50,610 nucleotides of DNA from Synechococcales cyanobacterium GL140_1_metabinner_5_sub. Its GTDB lineage: Bacteria; Cyanobacteriota; Cyanobacteriia; Cyanobacteriales; Chamaesiphonaceae. The notes under the pieces were generated by a model. It saw nothing but the letters and a program-made list of their open reading frames with translations, did no database searches and was not told the DNA's origin. This document shows positions 42,917 through 50,610 of this stretch, piece by piece. Each line of letters opens with the position of its first letter. Position 1 is the first letter of the stretch. Location of the stretch: assembly GCA_025359065.1 (NCBI GenBank), contig JANYHM010000010.1, positions 1 to 50,610 on the forward strand, read 5' to 3'. Position numbers and translations under genes: made by a program.

Positions 42917-42939
42917 GTATCAAAATCAACTAGCAAAAA

Positions 42940-43926
42940 TTAGTCTTCGGTAGCCGAAACCAAGTCTTCTTCCAAGATTTCTGTATCTTCTTCTTCTTCC
43001 ACTTCTTCTGACTCTACAGTGATGCCAGCAGCCTTAGCAGCCATTGCTTCACGGTACTTCTGAGCCATTTCTTCAGCCATTTCATACACCCGATCGCGGT
43101 CTTTGATCATGTCGCCGGGTTCTGGCTCAAGCTGCTTAGTAGAGAGCGAAATACGGCCTCTTTCAGCATCAAGGTCAATGATCATTACCTTAACTTCGTC
43201 ATTCACGTTAAACACGCTATGAGGCGTATCGATATGGTCGTGAGAAATTTCGGAGATGTGCAACAGACCACTCACTCCACCGATGTCGATGAAGGCACCA
43301 TAAGGCTTGATGCCACGTACTGAGCCAATTACTACTTCGCCTACTTCTAGACGATTCATTTTGCGCTCTACCAGGGCGCGACGGTGGCTGAGTACTAAGC
43401 GGTTGCGCTCTTCGTCTACTTCCAAAAACTTCAAAGGCAGCTCTTCGTTGAGCAACTCTTCTTTGGGCTTGCGAGTACTGATGTGTGAACCAGGAATAAA
43501 GCCGCGTAAACCTTCGATGCGTACCAGCGCACCACCTCGGTTGGTCGCAAACACCTGAGAGCGCACAGTGGCATCTTCGGCTTGCAATTGGCGTACCCGT
43601 TCCCAAGCGCGCATGTATTCAATGCGACGAATGGAGAGAGTAAGCTGACCGTCTTCGTTTTCATCGGTAAGGATGAAGAACTCGCGGGTTTCGTTTGATT
43701 GCAGCACTTCTTCAGGAGCATCAACGCGGTTGATAGACATTTCCTGAATTGGCAGATATGCAGCGGTTTTAGCACCGATATCAATCAGAGCGCCTCTGGG
43801 TTCTAGGCTAAACACTGTCCCGGCCACAATGTCCCCAGGGCTAAAGTGATAGTCGTATTTGTCCAGTAAGGCAGCGAAATCGTCGAGAGTGAAGCCGATG
43901 TCGGCGGTTTTTTTCTGATTGACCAT
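42940..43926 (-). CDS. rpsA: 30S ribosomal protein S1
   Basis: 328 residues with three S1 RNA-binding repeats (about 29-98, 115-180, 195-265), the short cyanobacterial/plastid form rather than the six-repeat enterobacterial one. Clear blocks are GDIVAGTVFSLEPRGALIDIG, GLRGFIPGSHIS and GSVRGIKPYGAFIDIGGVSG. The C-terminus is strongly acidic (ESEEVEEEEDTEILEED). The start follows an AAGGAAAT-like site. It is probably monocistronic, with its own terminator. Confidence 0.97.
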   Translation of the reverse strand: MVNQKKTADIGFTLDDFAALLDKYDYHFSPGDIVAGTVFSLEPRGALIDIGAKTAAYLPIQEMSINRVDAPEEVLQSNETREFFILTDENEDGQLTLSIRRIEYMRAWERVRQLQAEDATVRSQVFATNRGGALVRIEGLRGFIPGSHISTRKPKEELLNEELPLKFLEVDEERNRLVLSHRRALVERKMNRLEVGEVVIGSVRGIKPYGAFIDIGGVSGLLHISEISHDHIDTPHSVFNVNDEVKVMIIDLDAERGRISLSTKQLEPEPGDMIKDRDRVYEMAEEMAQKYREAMAAKAAGITVESEEVEEEEDTEILEEDLVSATED

Positions 43927-44052
43927 GCAAATTTCCTAAGGTTATTTTCTCCGTAGTTACTACGCCTCCTGCTGGCTAAAACAAGTTGCAAATACCTGTC
44001 AAAGTCAACATAGCTCTACTGTTCCCCGCCTAAACGAGGTCTGAGAGTGAAG

Positions 44053-44058
44053 ATTATA
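44053..44058 (-). promoter_or_regulatory. Candidate -10 box of rpsA
   Basis: TATAAT on the minus strand, with GGTACA 17 bp upstream as a weak -35. It would give a leader of about 120 nt before the rpsA start, long enough for the autogenous control common in S1 genes. The rest of 43927-44153 shows no gene. Confidence 0.4.
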
Positions 44059-44153
44059 GAATCCAAACATCACATTGTACCACCTCTGGCTGGAAATGGG
44101 TAATTTAGGCTCATTTGGTTTGGTTCCACGGATACCAAAGTTTTTAAGACTGC

Positions 44154-44699
44154 TTATTTTCTTGGACTGGGCTTTGCGGGATTGGGACTAACTGGGGTAG
44201 GCAAAGCAGGGCTAGACGTAGCATCAGCTTTTTTGCCTTTGCTGCAATAATTATTGATTCCATCAACTAGATCTTTTTCCGGGCTGGCTACTTGCCGAAG
44301 ATTTTCCATGCCCTTAGCTGCATCTGTGCTTTTTTTCTGGGCTTGACTCGTCAAAATTTGCTTGGTGATTTGGCTAGAGTTTTGATACATTGTGGCCAAC
44401 TGGTTCTTGATTTCCAGCAATTTCTCATCGCGCACATCCAAACCCATCATTTCTTTGGCTCCCTGAGCAAAAGCATCGGCAGATTTACTGGCACTGCTAG
44501 TATCGCCTTTGGTACCAGTATCTAAAACTTTTTTGGCTTCGAGCACAACCTGATTGTGAACTTTGATAATTTTCTGACATTGGGAGACTTTGCTTTCGCA
44601 GCTTGTGAGCAAAATCAAGGAAATCGAGGCTAGAACAACAGAACGAGGGTGCAGCACAATGTTTTCTGAAAGAGATGAATGCTTAATAAAATATCCCAA
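44154..44699 (-). CDS. Putative lipoprotein, unknown function
   Basis: 181 residues. The hydrophobic stretch VVLASISLILLTSC places a lipobox cysteine at residue 34; a GTG start at residue 15 would give a more normal signal length. The mature part is helical, with about 110 residues of charged sequence (NQVVLEAKKVLDTGTKGDTS, LATMYQNSSQITKQILTSQ) and a second and third Cys, then a Pro-rich end. No family is recognised. It is on the same strand as rpsA and 227 bp upstream of it. Confidence 0.7.
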   Translation of the reverse strand: MGYFIKHSSLSENIVLHPRSVVLASISLILLTSCESKVSQCQKIIKVHNQVVLEAKKVLDTGTKGDTSSASKSADAFAQGAKEMMGLDVRDEKLLEIKNQLATMYQNSSQITKQILTSQAQKKSTDAAKGMENLRQVASPEKDLVDGINNYCSKGKKADATSSPALPTPVSPNPAKPSPRK

Positions 44700-44770
44700 A
44701 CTGATGGACTTTTGCTAGTGGCTAGAATTAAGGCCATCCAGCAAAAATATTCGAGATCAGATAAAGATCA

Positions 44771-44805
44771 AAAAAAAGCCAAGTGAGATTCGATTACCAC
44801 CTGGC
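44771..44805 (-). terminator. Terminator of the COP23 gene
   Basis: Minus-strand hairpin GCCAGGTG with CACTTGGC (one G-U pair), followed by TTTTTTT, 16 bp after the stop codon. Confidence 0.8.
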
Positions 44806-44821
44806 CAGCGACAGATTTTAG

Positions 44822-45352
44822 TTATTCATTGGCAAAATTCAACCAATCTTCTACATCTACTTGAGTATCAGTAGAAGGGTTAGCAGCGATCGAACTAGAG
44901 CTTTCATTCACTGCTGCACTATTAGCAGCACGGTTACGTACTGCATTTAACTGTCGCAGCACATTGCGGGGATCAGAGTCGGGCTTAATTGTAAACAGCA
45001 TATTTTCGCTGTTACAGCTAGCCCTGCTGACCTTTAAACCACAAATCACCGACTGACTGCGCACTTTGCCCACGGCCAAATATTTGAGTTGACCACTGCC
45101 ATAGAGATTGGTAAAGCGCTGAGTTACTTTTTGGCAGCGCACTTGGGGACTAAATCCGGCACTGTTAAATGCAGCCGAATCCCAGTAGACTAATGGCACA
45201 TTGCCTTTTTTGGTTTGTACCGCAGTAGCCAAGCGCCCAGATACATCAGTACAAGTGAAAACCACTGATTTTTTGGCTTCTGCTGGTGGCACAGCCAACC
45301 AAAAAGCTGTAGGAACCGATAGAGTGAGTAGAATAGTACTTAGTAACTTCAT
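44822..45352 (-). CDS. COP23-domain secreted protein
   Basis: 176 residues from MKLLSTILLTLSVPTAFWLA, a signal peptide with cleavage after AEA. The COP23 domain is recognised by FTCTDVSGRLATAVQTKKGN, YWDSAAFNSAGFSPQVRCQKV, VIC, and LFTIKPDSDPRNVLRQL; four cysteines are likely paired. COP23 was described as a circadian-oscillating membrane protein in Cyanothece/Synechococcus; its function is unknown. The C-terminal 30 residues are Ser/Asn-rich. Confidence 0.85.
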   Translation of the reverse strand: MKLLSTILLTLSVPTAFWLAVPPAEAKKSVVFTCTDVSGRLATAVQTKKGNVPLVYWDSAAFNSAGFSPQVRCQKVTQRFTNLYGSGQLKYLAVGKVRSQSVICGLKVSRASCNSENMLFTIKPDSDPRNVLRQLNAVRNRAANSAAVNESSSSIAANPSTDTQVDVEDWLNFANE

Positions 45353-45460
45353 AAAATATTCGATCGAGAGACATATATCCATCAGGATAACCTGATCTCA
45401 AAAGAGGTTCCCCAAGTTTTTTCTAGTCTCCATTTACATTCACCCAAAACCTGGCCAAAC

Positions 45461-45489
45461 AAAAAGCTGAGCTACTTGCTCAGCTTTTT
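45461..45489. terminator. Terminator of the hli gene
   Basis: Perfect 12-nt arms AAAAAGCTGAGC and GCTCAGCTTTTT with a 5-nt loop. It lies 31 bp downstream of the hli stop on the minus strand. Confidence 0.88.
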
Positions 45490-45520
45490 AAAATATTCAA
45501 AAAATATTTAGACGGAATGA

Positions 45521-45667
45521 TTACATCAGACCTAAGAAATGTAATACACCTTGGCCAGTCACTAACTCAGTTACTACGGCGGCAATAAAGCCAATCATAG
45601 CTGCCCGGCCATTGAGGTTTTCGGCTGAAGGGGTGAAACCGAATTTAGCATCGTTTTGGTTTTGCAT
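45521..45667 (-). CDS. High-light-inducible protein (HLIP/SCP family)
   Basis: 48 residues, [20 protein letters not shown] then [20 protein letters not shown] and a short LHFLGLM tail. It is a single-helix relative of LHC proteins with the chlorophyll-binding E-x2-N-x-R motif in ENLNGR and the paired AMIGF. These proteins bind chlorophyll and carotenoid, protect photosystem II assembly, and are induced by strong light. An AGGA-like site precedes the start. Transcription is independent, with its own terminator. Confidence 0.95.
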   Translation of the reverse strand: MQNQNDAKFGFTPSAENLNGRAAMIGFIAAVVTELVTGQGVLHFLGLM

Positions 45668-45791
45668 AGTCCTAACTCCGTTGTGTGGCATAGATTTTAG
45701 CCTTATGTTAATTAATGTAACTAATTTTTAAGTGGAAAGCAAACTAAGTAGAATTTAAATTCGGTAGTGATTCCCACACCCTCCCCTCACC

Positions 45792-48700
45792 ATGCTTCGA
45801 TCTTCTGCGACTCAAACTCCCTCCCAGTATTCCAAATCTCAGCAGGCGCTAGACCGCTACTACCAAGAAATCTACGATACAATCCTTAGCCGTCAGCATC
45901 CCATTACCGGATTGTTACCAGCGAGTACCGCTGTGACTGCCCATGGGGACTATACCGATGCCTGGGTGCGAGACAATGTTTACAGCATTTTGGCTGCATG
46001 GGGCTTGGCCTTGGCTTATCGACGAGCTGGTTCGCCCCCGGGTCGGTTACATTTGCTGGAAAACAGCGTGGTGAAGCTGATGCGCGGCTTATTGGTTTGC
46101 ATGATGCGACAGGCGCAGAAGGTCGAAAAATTCAAATATAGCCAGTCGCCGCTGGATGCTTTACATGCTAAATACAGCACTACTACTGGCTTAGAAGTGG
46201 TCGGTGATGATGAATGGGGACATTTACAGCTTGATGCCACCTCGCTGTTTGTCTTGACCCTGGCTCAAATGATCAGCAGCGGTTTGGTAATTATTTACTC
46301 GATCGATGAAGTCAATTTTGTTCAGAACTTGGTCTATTACATTGGTCGCACCTACCGTACCCCAGATTTTGGGCTGTGGGAACGGGGAAATAAAATCAAC
46401 CATGGCAGCGCCGAGCTAAATGCCAGCTCGATCGGGATGGCCAAAGCCGCTTTAGAAGCCATCAATGGCCTAGATCTTTTTGGAGCCAGTGGTTCCCAGG
46501 CTTCCGTAATCTATGTATTGCCCGACGAAATTGCTCGATCGAGGATCACTCTGGCTTCTCTCTTACCCAGAGAATCAGCTTCCAAAGAAACCGATGCCGC
46601 ACTGTTAAGCGTGATTGGGTTTCCGGCGTTTGCGATCGAAGATCCGCAGCTAGTGAAACGCACCCGCGAAAAAATTGTTAATCAACTTGGTGGTCGCTAT
46701 GGCTGCAAACGATTTTTAAGAGATGGCCACCAGACGGCGATCGAAGATCATACCCGGTTACATTATGAGCCTGCCGAGCTGCAAGCTTTTGAAAACATCG
46801 AGTGCGAATGGCCATTATTTTTCACCTACTTGTACTTAGACGCTCTGTTTCAGGGCGATGAAGAATCGATCGTGCACTATCGCAATGCCCTCGCCGCAGT
46901 GACTGTAGAGCGCCAAGGCTATCAGTTGCTGCCAGAGCTATACTTTGTACCCGAAGCACAGATTGATGCCGAAAAGCGCAACCCCCAAAGTCAGACCAGA
47001 CTACCCAACGAGAACTTGCCTTTAGTCTGGGCACAGAGCCTATATCTGCTGGGACAAATGATCGATGCTGGTCTGTTGGCTCCTGGTGATTTAGACCCCC
47101 AAGGACGACACCTACGCATTGGCCGACAGCGCCAGCCGACGATTCAGATTGCCCTGATCGCCGAAAATCAGGAATTACAAGGACAGTTGGCAGAATATGG
47201 CATTGCCAGCCAAACCTTAGAACAAATCGCCCCTACTCAAGTGCGATCGTCCACCGAACTCGGCAGAGTCTTTAACCATCTGGGCGAAAATTCTAAGCTA
47301 GGTCTCAGCGGTCGCCCGATTCGACGTTTGCGCAGTTTAATGACTTCTCGGGTGTTTCAAATTCAAGGTCAGCAAATTGTATTTTTGCCTGCTTTCTTGG
47401 ATCAACAACAGTTTTACATCACCCTAGATTATCACTTCCTAGTTTCCCAAATGCGCGCCGAGATCGCCTACATCAGTCGCCATTGGTATCAACTGGGGCG
47501 TGCCACCATGACTTTATTACTGACCAAAGAGCTACTGCAAGAAGGTCAAGCCGAGTTCCAAAATCAGGAATATAATTCGCCGCTGTTAGCTCTGCTCCAT
47601 GAATTACAAGGCGGTCGCTGTCAGGGCGTGGCGATTCGCCTCGGCTCTCTGAGTCAATTGATGTTGACAGCGGGCACCGAGCAAATTAACTTACCAAATT
47701 TTGAATTTGACGATCGACCCACCGATGCCCTGATTGTGTCTCCCACTAACTATTTGCGTTCGGCTAATAACGACGTACCGCTTACCACTAACCAAGAATT
47801 CCGATTAGAATCAGCCACCGATTTACTCTGGCTTCTAGATACCCTGCGTCAAACCGACAATATCTATCAACAGGTGGAGCTATTGCATCGGCTGGTAAAA
47901 ATCAAAAACCTCAATTTTGATACTGGCTGGGGCGGCTCCGGTCACTCAGTAACTTTGGCACAGTTGCTTACCGAAGTTTATCTGCGAGCCGGTCAAGCTC
48001 AACCCCATCCCAACTGGGCGGTGGTTCGCTATAGCGCTGGAGTGTTGGGTAAGGTCGATATGAGTCTTTCTGATTCTGTCACCGAGATTTTAGTCAGAGG
48101 CAAGCAGATTGCGGTGGGCATGGCCTACAGCGAAGATTCGCTCATTGATGCCCCGATCGCCCATTCGGAATTAGTCGAAAAAATAGATACTTTTTGTCGG
48201 GAAGATATCCGCGATCGAGTACTAACTCAAGAAATTTTGATCTATTTGAGCTTATTGATTAAGGCTGAACCTCGATCGCTCGACGGAATGCTGACTTTAC
48301 GGGTTGGTTACTTAATTCTACTGATCACCAGTGAAATTGCCATCGAACAGCACTTAACTCAAGATGAAGCCTACGAAGCATTAATGGGTCTGAGTCCTTT
48401 TGATATCAAAACCCGTCTGCGTCATGTAGCTATTGATTACCAAAAAGTCGATCGATTAGTATTCCAGCAAGAATCTCTGCATATCAGCCAAAACCAAGAT
48501 ATTCAGTGGAATCTGCAATCTGAGGCTGAACCAATGCCCACACCAGTAAGTGGCTGGCTTCGTCAACGTCGCCGCGATGGTGCAGTCAACAGGCTGGCGA
48601 CAAACTTCTACCCCAGCATCTGGCAATTGTTAGAACACTGCCCCGGCGTGATCGTGGGTGACAAACTGGAAAAGCGTAATCGGCTAGAAAGTGCGCCAAT

Positions 48701-49079
48701 CTTGGCTGAGATGACTCCCGGCGAGCGCAATTTTGCCCTGCGGGTGGAGCATTTACTCAACAAAATCCCCGCCCCAGAATATCGCCAGGTGAATATTGAG
48801 GCACTAATGGCTTTGGCTGCGCTCTCTGAACAAAACCCCAATCTGCGGGTCGCAGAATATATTGTGCTAGATGTATTAATTGGTCATGCCGTGCGCTTGG
48901 CTTGGCTAGACCCAGATCTACCCAAACCTCTAGCTACTGGTAAGTTAGATCTTAGAGAAGCTGTGTACGCCCAATACAAAGCCCAAGCTTGGAGCAATTT
49001 TTATGAAACTTCGCCCCAAATCTGCGCTAGCTATATTGTGAAATCATTACAGTTCTTAAGCCAGTTAAGCATGGGCTGA
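45792..49079 (+). CDS. Glycoside hydrolase family 15 / phosphorylase-kinase-alpha-like protein
   Basis: 1095 residues. The N-terminal half is an (alpha/alpha)6-barrel like that of glucoamylases and of eukaryotic phosphorylase kinase alpha/beta subunits: ITGLLPASTAVTAHGDYTDAWVRDNVYS (28-55), DEWGHLQLDATSLFVL and GLWERGNKINHGSAELNASS. The C-terminal half is helical and has no named domain that I can place. The likely role is in alpha-glucan or glycogen metabolism, as hydrolase or as a glucan-binding regulator. Glu and Asp residues are present in the barrel, but I cannot confirm the catalytic pair. It is divergent from hli. Confidence 0.88.
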   Translation: MLRSSATQTPSQYSKSQQALDRYYQEIYDTILSRQHPITGLLPASTAVTAHGDYTDAWVRDNVYSILAAWGLALAYRRAGSPPGRLHLLENSVVKLMRGLLVCMMRQAQKVEKFKYSQSPLDALHAKYSTTTGLEVVGDDEWGHLQLDATSLFVLTLAQMISSGLVIIYSIDEVNFVQNLVYYIGRTYRTPDFGLWERGNKINHGSAELNASSIGMAKAALEAINGLDLFGASGSQASVIYVLPDEIARSRITLASLLPRESASKETDAALLSVIGFPAFAIEDPQLVKRTREKIVNQLGGRYGCKRFLRDGHQTAIEDHTRLHYEPAELQAFENIECEWPLFFTYLYLDALFQGDEESIVHYRNALAAVTVERQGYQLLPELYFVPEAQIDAEKRNPQSQTRLPNENLPLVWAQSLYLLGQMIDAGLLAPGDLDPQGRHLRIGRQRQPTIQIALIAENQELQGQLAEYGIASQTLEQIAPTQVRSSTELGRVFNHLGENSKLGLSGRPIRRLRSLMTSRVFQIQGQQIVFLPAFLDQQQFYITLDYHFLVSQMRAEIAYISRHWYQLGRATMTLLLTKELLQEGQAEFQNQEYNSPLLALLHELQGGRCQGVAIRLGSLSQLMLTAGTEQINLPNFEFDDRPTDALIVSPTNYLRSANNDVPLTTNQEFRLESATDLLWLLDTLRQTDNIYQQVELLHRLVKIKNLNFDTGWGGSGHSVTLAQLLTEVYLRAGQAQPHPNWAVVRYSAGVLGKVDMSLSDSVTEILVRGKQIAVGMAYSEDSLIDAPIAHSELVEKIDTFCREDIRDRVLTQEILIYLSLLIKAEPRSLDGMLTLRVGYLILLITSEIAIEQHLTQDEAYEALMGLSPFDIKTRLRHVAIDYQKVDRLVFQQESLHISQNQDIQWNLQSEAEPMPTPVSGWLRQRRRDGAVNRLATNFYPSIWQLLEHCPGVIVGDKLEKRNRLESAPILAEMTPGERNFALRVEHLLNKIPAPEYRQVNIEALMALAALSEQNPNLRVAEYIVLDVLIGHAVRLAWLDPDLPKPLATGKLDLREAVYAQYKAQAWSNFYETSPQICASYIVKSLQFLSQLSMG

Positions 49080-49130
49080 AAATAGGCTTGGTGTAACAGA
49101 ATCGATCGCTTAGCAGTTTTGGATATTTCA

Positions 49131-50282
49131 ATGCAAGGAAAGACAATTTTAGTTTGGATAGTTGGTGTAGTTTTAGCATTGTTAGCCACTACTGGCTATT
49201 TTGTTGGCTATGAGCATATTTGGGCAATCTGGAAAATTCCACCAATGTCCATGAGTTTTTCAGATACCAGGAACTTAACAGGTGCTGCTGAATCACTGGC
49301 ACTAGGCCATGACCCATTATATTATAATCCCCAAGATCCCTGGAACCGACCATTAAATCATCCTAGATTGGTACAGCACATCTTAAGATTTATCCATATT
49401 AATCAAGGACATACGGTATTGCTCGGGATTCTATTTGGATTATTATTCCTAACCGGCATTTTTATTGCTTTCCGCAAATTAGATAAGCCCAGCGCTATAA
49501 TTATTGGCTTTTTGATGTTCTCACCAGTAGTAGTTTTAGGCATAGAAAGAGGAAATCATGATTTACTAATATTTTTTTTGGTAGCTCTAGCAATTTATTT
49601 GGCCGATCGAGCATGGATTTCGATGTTCATATTATTATTGGCCTCATTTATCAAGTTATTTCCAGTTTTTGCGATGCTATATCTTGTCAGGTATTCAACT
49701 AAGAAAAGTATTGTGGTTTGCTCTGTGTTCTTCCTGATTTTCCTGTCATATATCATCTACAATCTTCCAGATCTACCGCAGGTTTTCAAATCTACTCTTA
49801 AGGGATCTTATTACTGGGCTTATGGAGTCATGGCCTACGATGAAAAAGCTACGCCTACGTCTTATATTCCAGTAGCAGCAGTTTTAATTAGCACAATTAT
49901 TTTTTATCTCAACAATCTCCGTTTGCAGGGCTGGCAACAGAGTGAGCTGACACATCTGGATGCTTTTCGGGCGGGTTCAGGAGTGTATGTGGGGACTTTT
50001 TTGTTAGGGAATTGCTGGTCTTATCGCATGATATTTTTAATTTTTATGGTGCCACAGTTAGTGACCTGGATTAAAACCGATCGCAACCGTAAGCTAATTT
50101 CAATTGTGGCGATGGTTTCTACGATTGGCTCTTGTTGCCCAACTTGGATTGATTCTGGTATTTTAGATGAGATTTTTAACTGGTTATTATTTATTTCTCT
50201 GCTTTATTTACTCATGAGTTCATTGCCATATTCTATCCAGAAAATATTACTGCGATCGAAGCATACGACTGAATATAATTAA
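49131..50282 (+). CDS. GT87-like multi-span membrane glycosyltransferase (DUF2029 type)
   Basis: 383 residues from ATG 49131 (MQGKTILVW); an earlier TTG is possible. About ten membrane helices. The first loop holds TRNLTGAAESLALGHDPLYY with an acidic residue, as in the polyprenyl-phosphate-sugar-using GT-C enzymes, and GIERGNHDLLIFFLVALAIYL resembles the GT87 conserved stretch. The sugar and the acceptor are unknown. It stands alone, 51 bp after the GH15-like gene, and codon use is more AT-rich than upstream. Confidence 0.7.
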   Translation: MQGKTILVWIVGVVLALLATTGYFVGYEHIWAIWKIPPMSMSFSDTRNLTGAAESLALGHDPLYYNPQDPWNRPLNHPRLVQHILRFIHINQGHTVLLGILFGLLFLTGIFIAFRKLDKPSAIIIGFLMFSPVVVLGIERGNHDLLIFFLVALAIYLADRAWISMFILLLASFIKLFPVFAMLYLVRYSTKKSIVVCSVFFLIFLSYIIYNLPDLPQVFKSTLKGSYYWAYGVMAYDEKATPTSYIPVAAVLISTIIFYLNNLRLQGWQQSELTHLDAFRAGSGVYVGTFLLGNCWSYRMIFLIFMVPQLVTWIKTDRNRKLISIVAMVSTIGSCCPTWIDSGILDEIFNWLLFISLLYLLMSSLPYSIQKILLRSKHTTEYN

Positions 50283-50398
50283 TTTCGTAGAAGTTCACGG
50301 GGGTAGAAAAGAAAGAGACAAGCTGGTAGAGTAGACAGCATGGAAAAGTCAGTGTCGGAACTAATGACAACAATCGTCCAGAAGAGTGGGCACAAGTT

Positions 50399-50509
50399 AT
50401 GACGAACATCCTTGAGCTAATTCAGGAATTAATGAGGAGAATGGATAGATTTGAGAAAGAAGTGCAGCCAACTATAGCGGTTTCAGCTCGAATGAAGTCC
50501 ATTAAATGA
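50399..50509 (+). CDS. Candidate 36-residue ORF ending inside the right repeat arm
   Basis: ATG 50399 to TGA 50509. The product MTNILELIQELMRRMDRFEK is an amphipathic helix; the last residues (IAVSARMKSIK) are encoded within the inverted repeat. The frame stays open upstream to 50330 without another ATG. It could be the tail of a broken gene or a short mobile-element product. The 50283-50398 stretch holds nothing else that I can see. Confidence 0.3.
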   Translation: MTNILELIQELMRRMDRFEKEVQPTIAVSARMKSIK

Positions 50510-50549
50510 ATAAAGCAGGTAATTTTTATACAGTAAGCTCCATAGAGTC
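50472..50549. repeat. Right arm of the 78-bp inverted repeat
   Basis: Exact reverse complement of bases 1-78. Sequence continues for another 61 bp past the arm to the window end, so the right copy is fully inside while the left copy may be cut by the window start. The bases beyond the arm show no gene. Confidence 0.9.
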
Positions 50550-50610
50550 ATGACCGTAGCAATCATGTGTGAACCAACTGCGAATATCTTGAGTAGAAAT
50601 TTGTTCATAA

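Noticed and set aside
42826-42936. N-terminal extension of psb28
   Set aside because: MAEMQFARG at 42825 is the family start; the extension crosses the rpsA terminator.
1-50610. CRISPR array or complete prophage
   Set aside because: No regularly spaced direct repeats of 25-40 bp with unique spacers, and no phage structural or integrase genes were seen.

Overview
The window is about 50.6 kb of ordinary chromosomal DNA from an oxygenic cyanobacterium. Direct evidence for this is a set of lineage-marker genes: ndhL followed by a DUF3007 gene, psb28, an HLIP/small CAB-like gene, a three-repeat ribosomal protein S1, a COP23-domain protein, a TIGR02652-type protein and a PatA/PilJ/CheA-type pilus chemotaxis operon. 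CGATCG hexamers are scattered throughout. No heterocyst genes are seen, so the genus is left open.

Layout. Positions 1-78 and 50472-50549 are an exact inverted repeat that brackets the window; a mobile-element end or a contig-end repeat would explain it. 0.5-3.7 kb: an alpha-dioxygenase-like haem protein and an orphan BrxD-type ATPase. 3.8-7.0 kb: rpmH-rnpA-PH protein-yidC-KH/R3H protein-YceD, the conserved cyanobacterial cluster for ribosome, RNase P and membrane insertion, closed by a strong terminator and a tRNA-Ser(GGA) on the other strand. 7.2-17.1 kb: seven minus-strand genes, comprising a repeat-rich membrane protein, a pabB-like gene and a five-gene type IV pilus/phototaxis chemosensory operon (PatA, CheY, CheW, MCP, CheA-REC). 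17.4-25 kb: hslO, an MlaD/MCE protein, a very large membrane protein fused to a glutamine amidotransferase and a SIS domain, and argH.

25-32.8 kb is the most accessory-looking part: a secreted barrel-like protein, a sigma-like regulator divergent from an HTH-NACHT NTPase, a cupin protein, a DUF3153 lipoprotein, an intact PrlF-type antitoxin followed by a decayed YhaV-like toxin, and a second decayed short reading frame. 32.8-38.6 kb: hisA, a PilL-N-like Hpt protein, a TIGR02652 protein, a VOC protein, a CobA/BtuR-like protein without a P-loop, rph and a first Ca2+/H+ antiporter. 38.8-45.7 kb: rpsB-tsf, ndhL-DUF3007, a second antiporter, psb28, rpsA, a lipoprotein, a COP23 protein and hli. 45.8-50.3 kb: a giant GH15/phosphorylase-kinase-like protein and a GT87-like membrane protein.

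The best candidate for something undescribed is the 1256-codon protein at 19866-23636. A degenerate M50-like membrane domain precedes an internal CGNFG motif, which looks like the N-terminal catalytic cysteine of a GlmS-type amidotransferase. Its activity would require cleavage at that point. The HTH-NACHT/sigma-like pair and the orphan BrxD ATPase are the main defence-like candidates.
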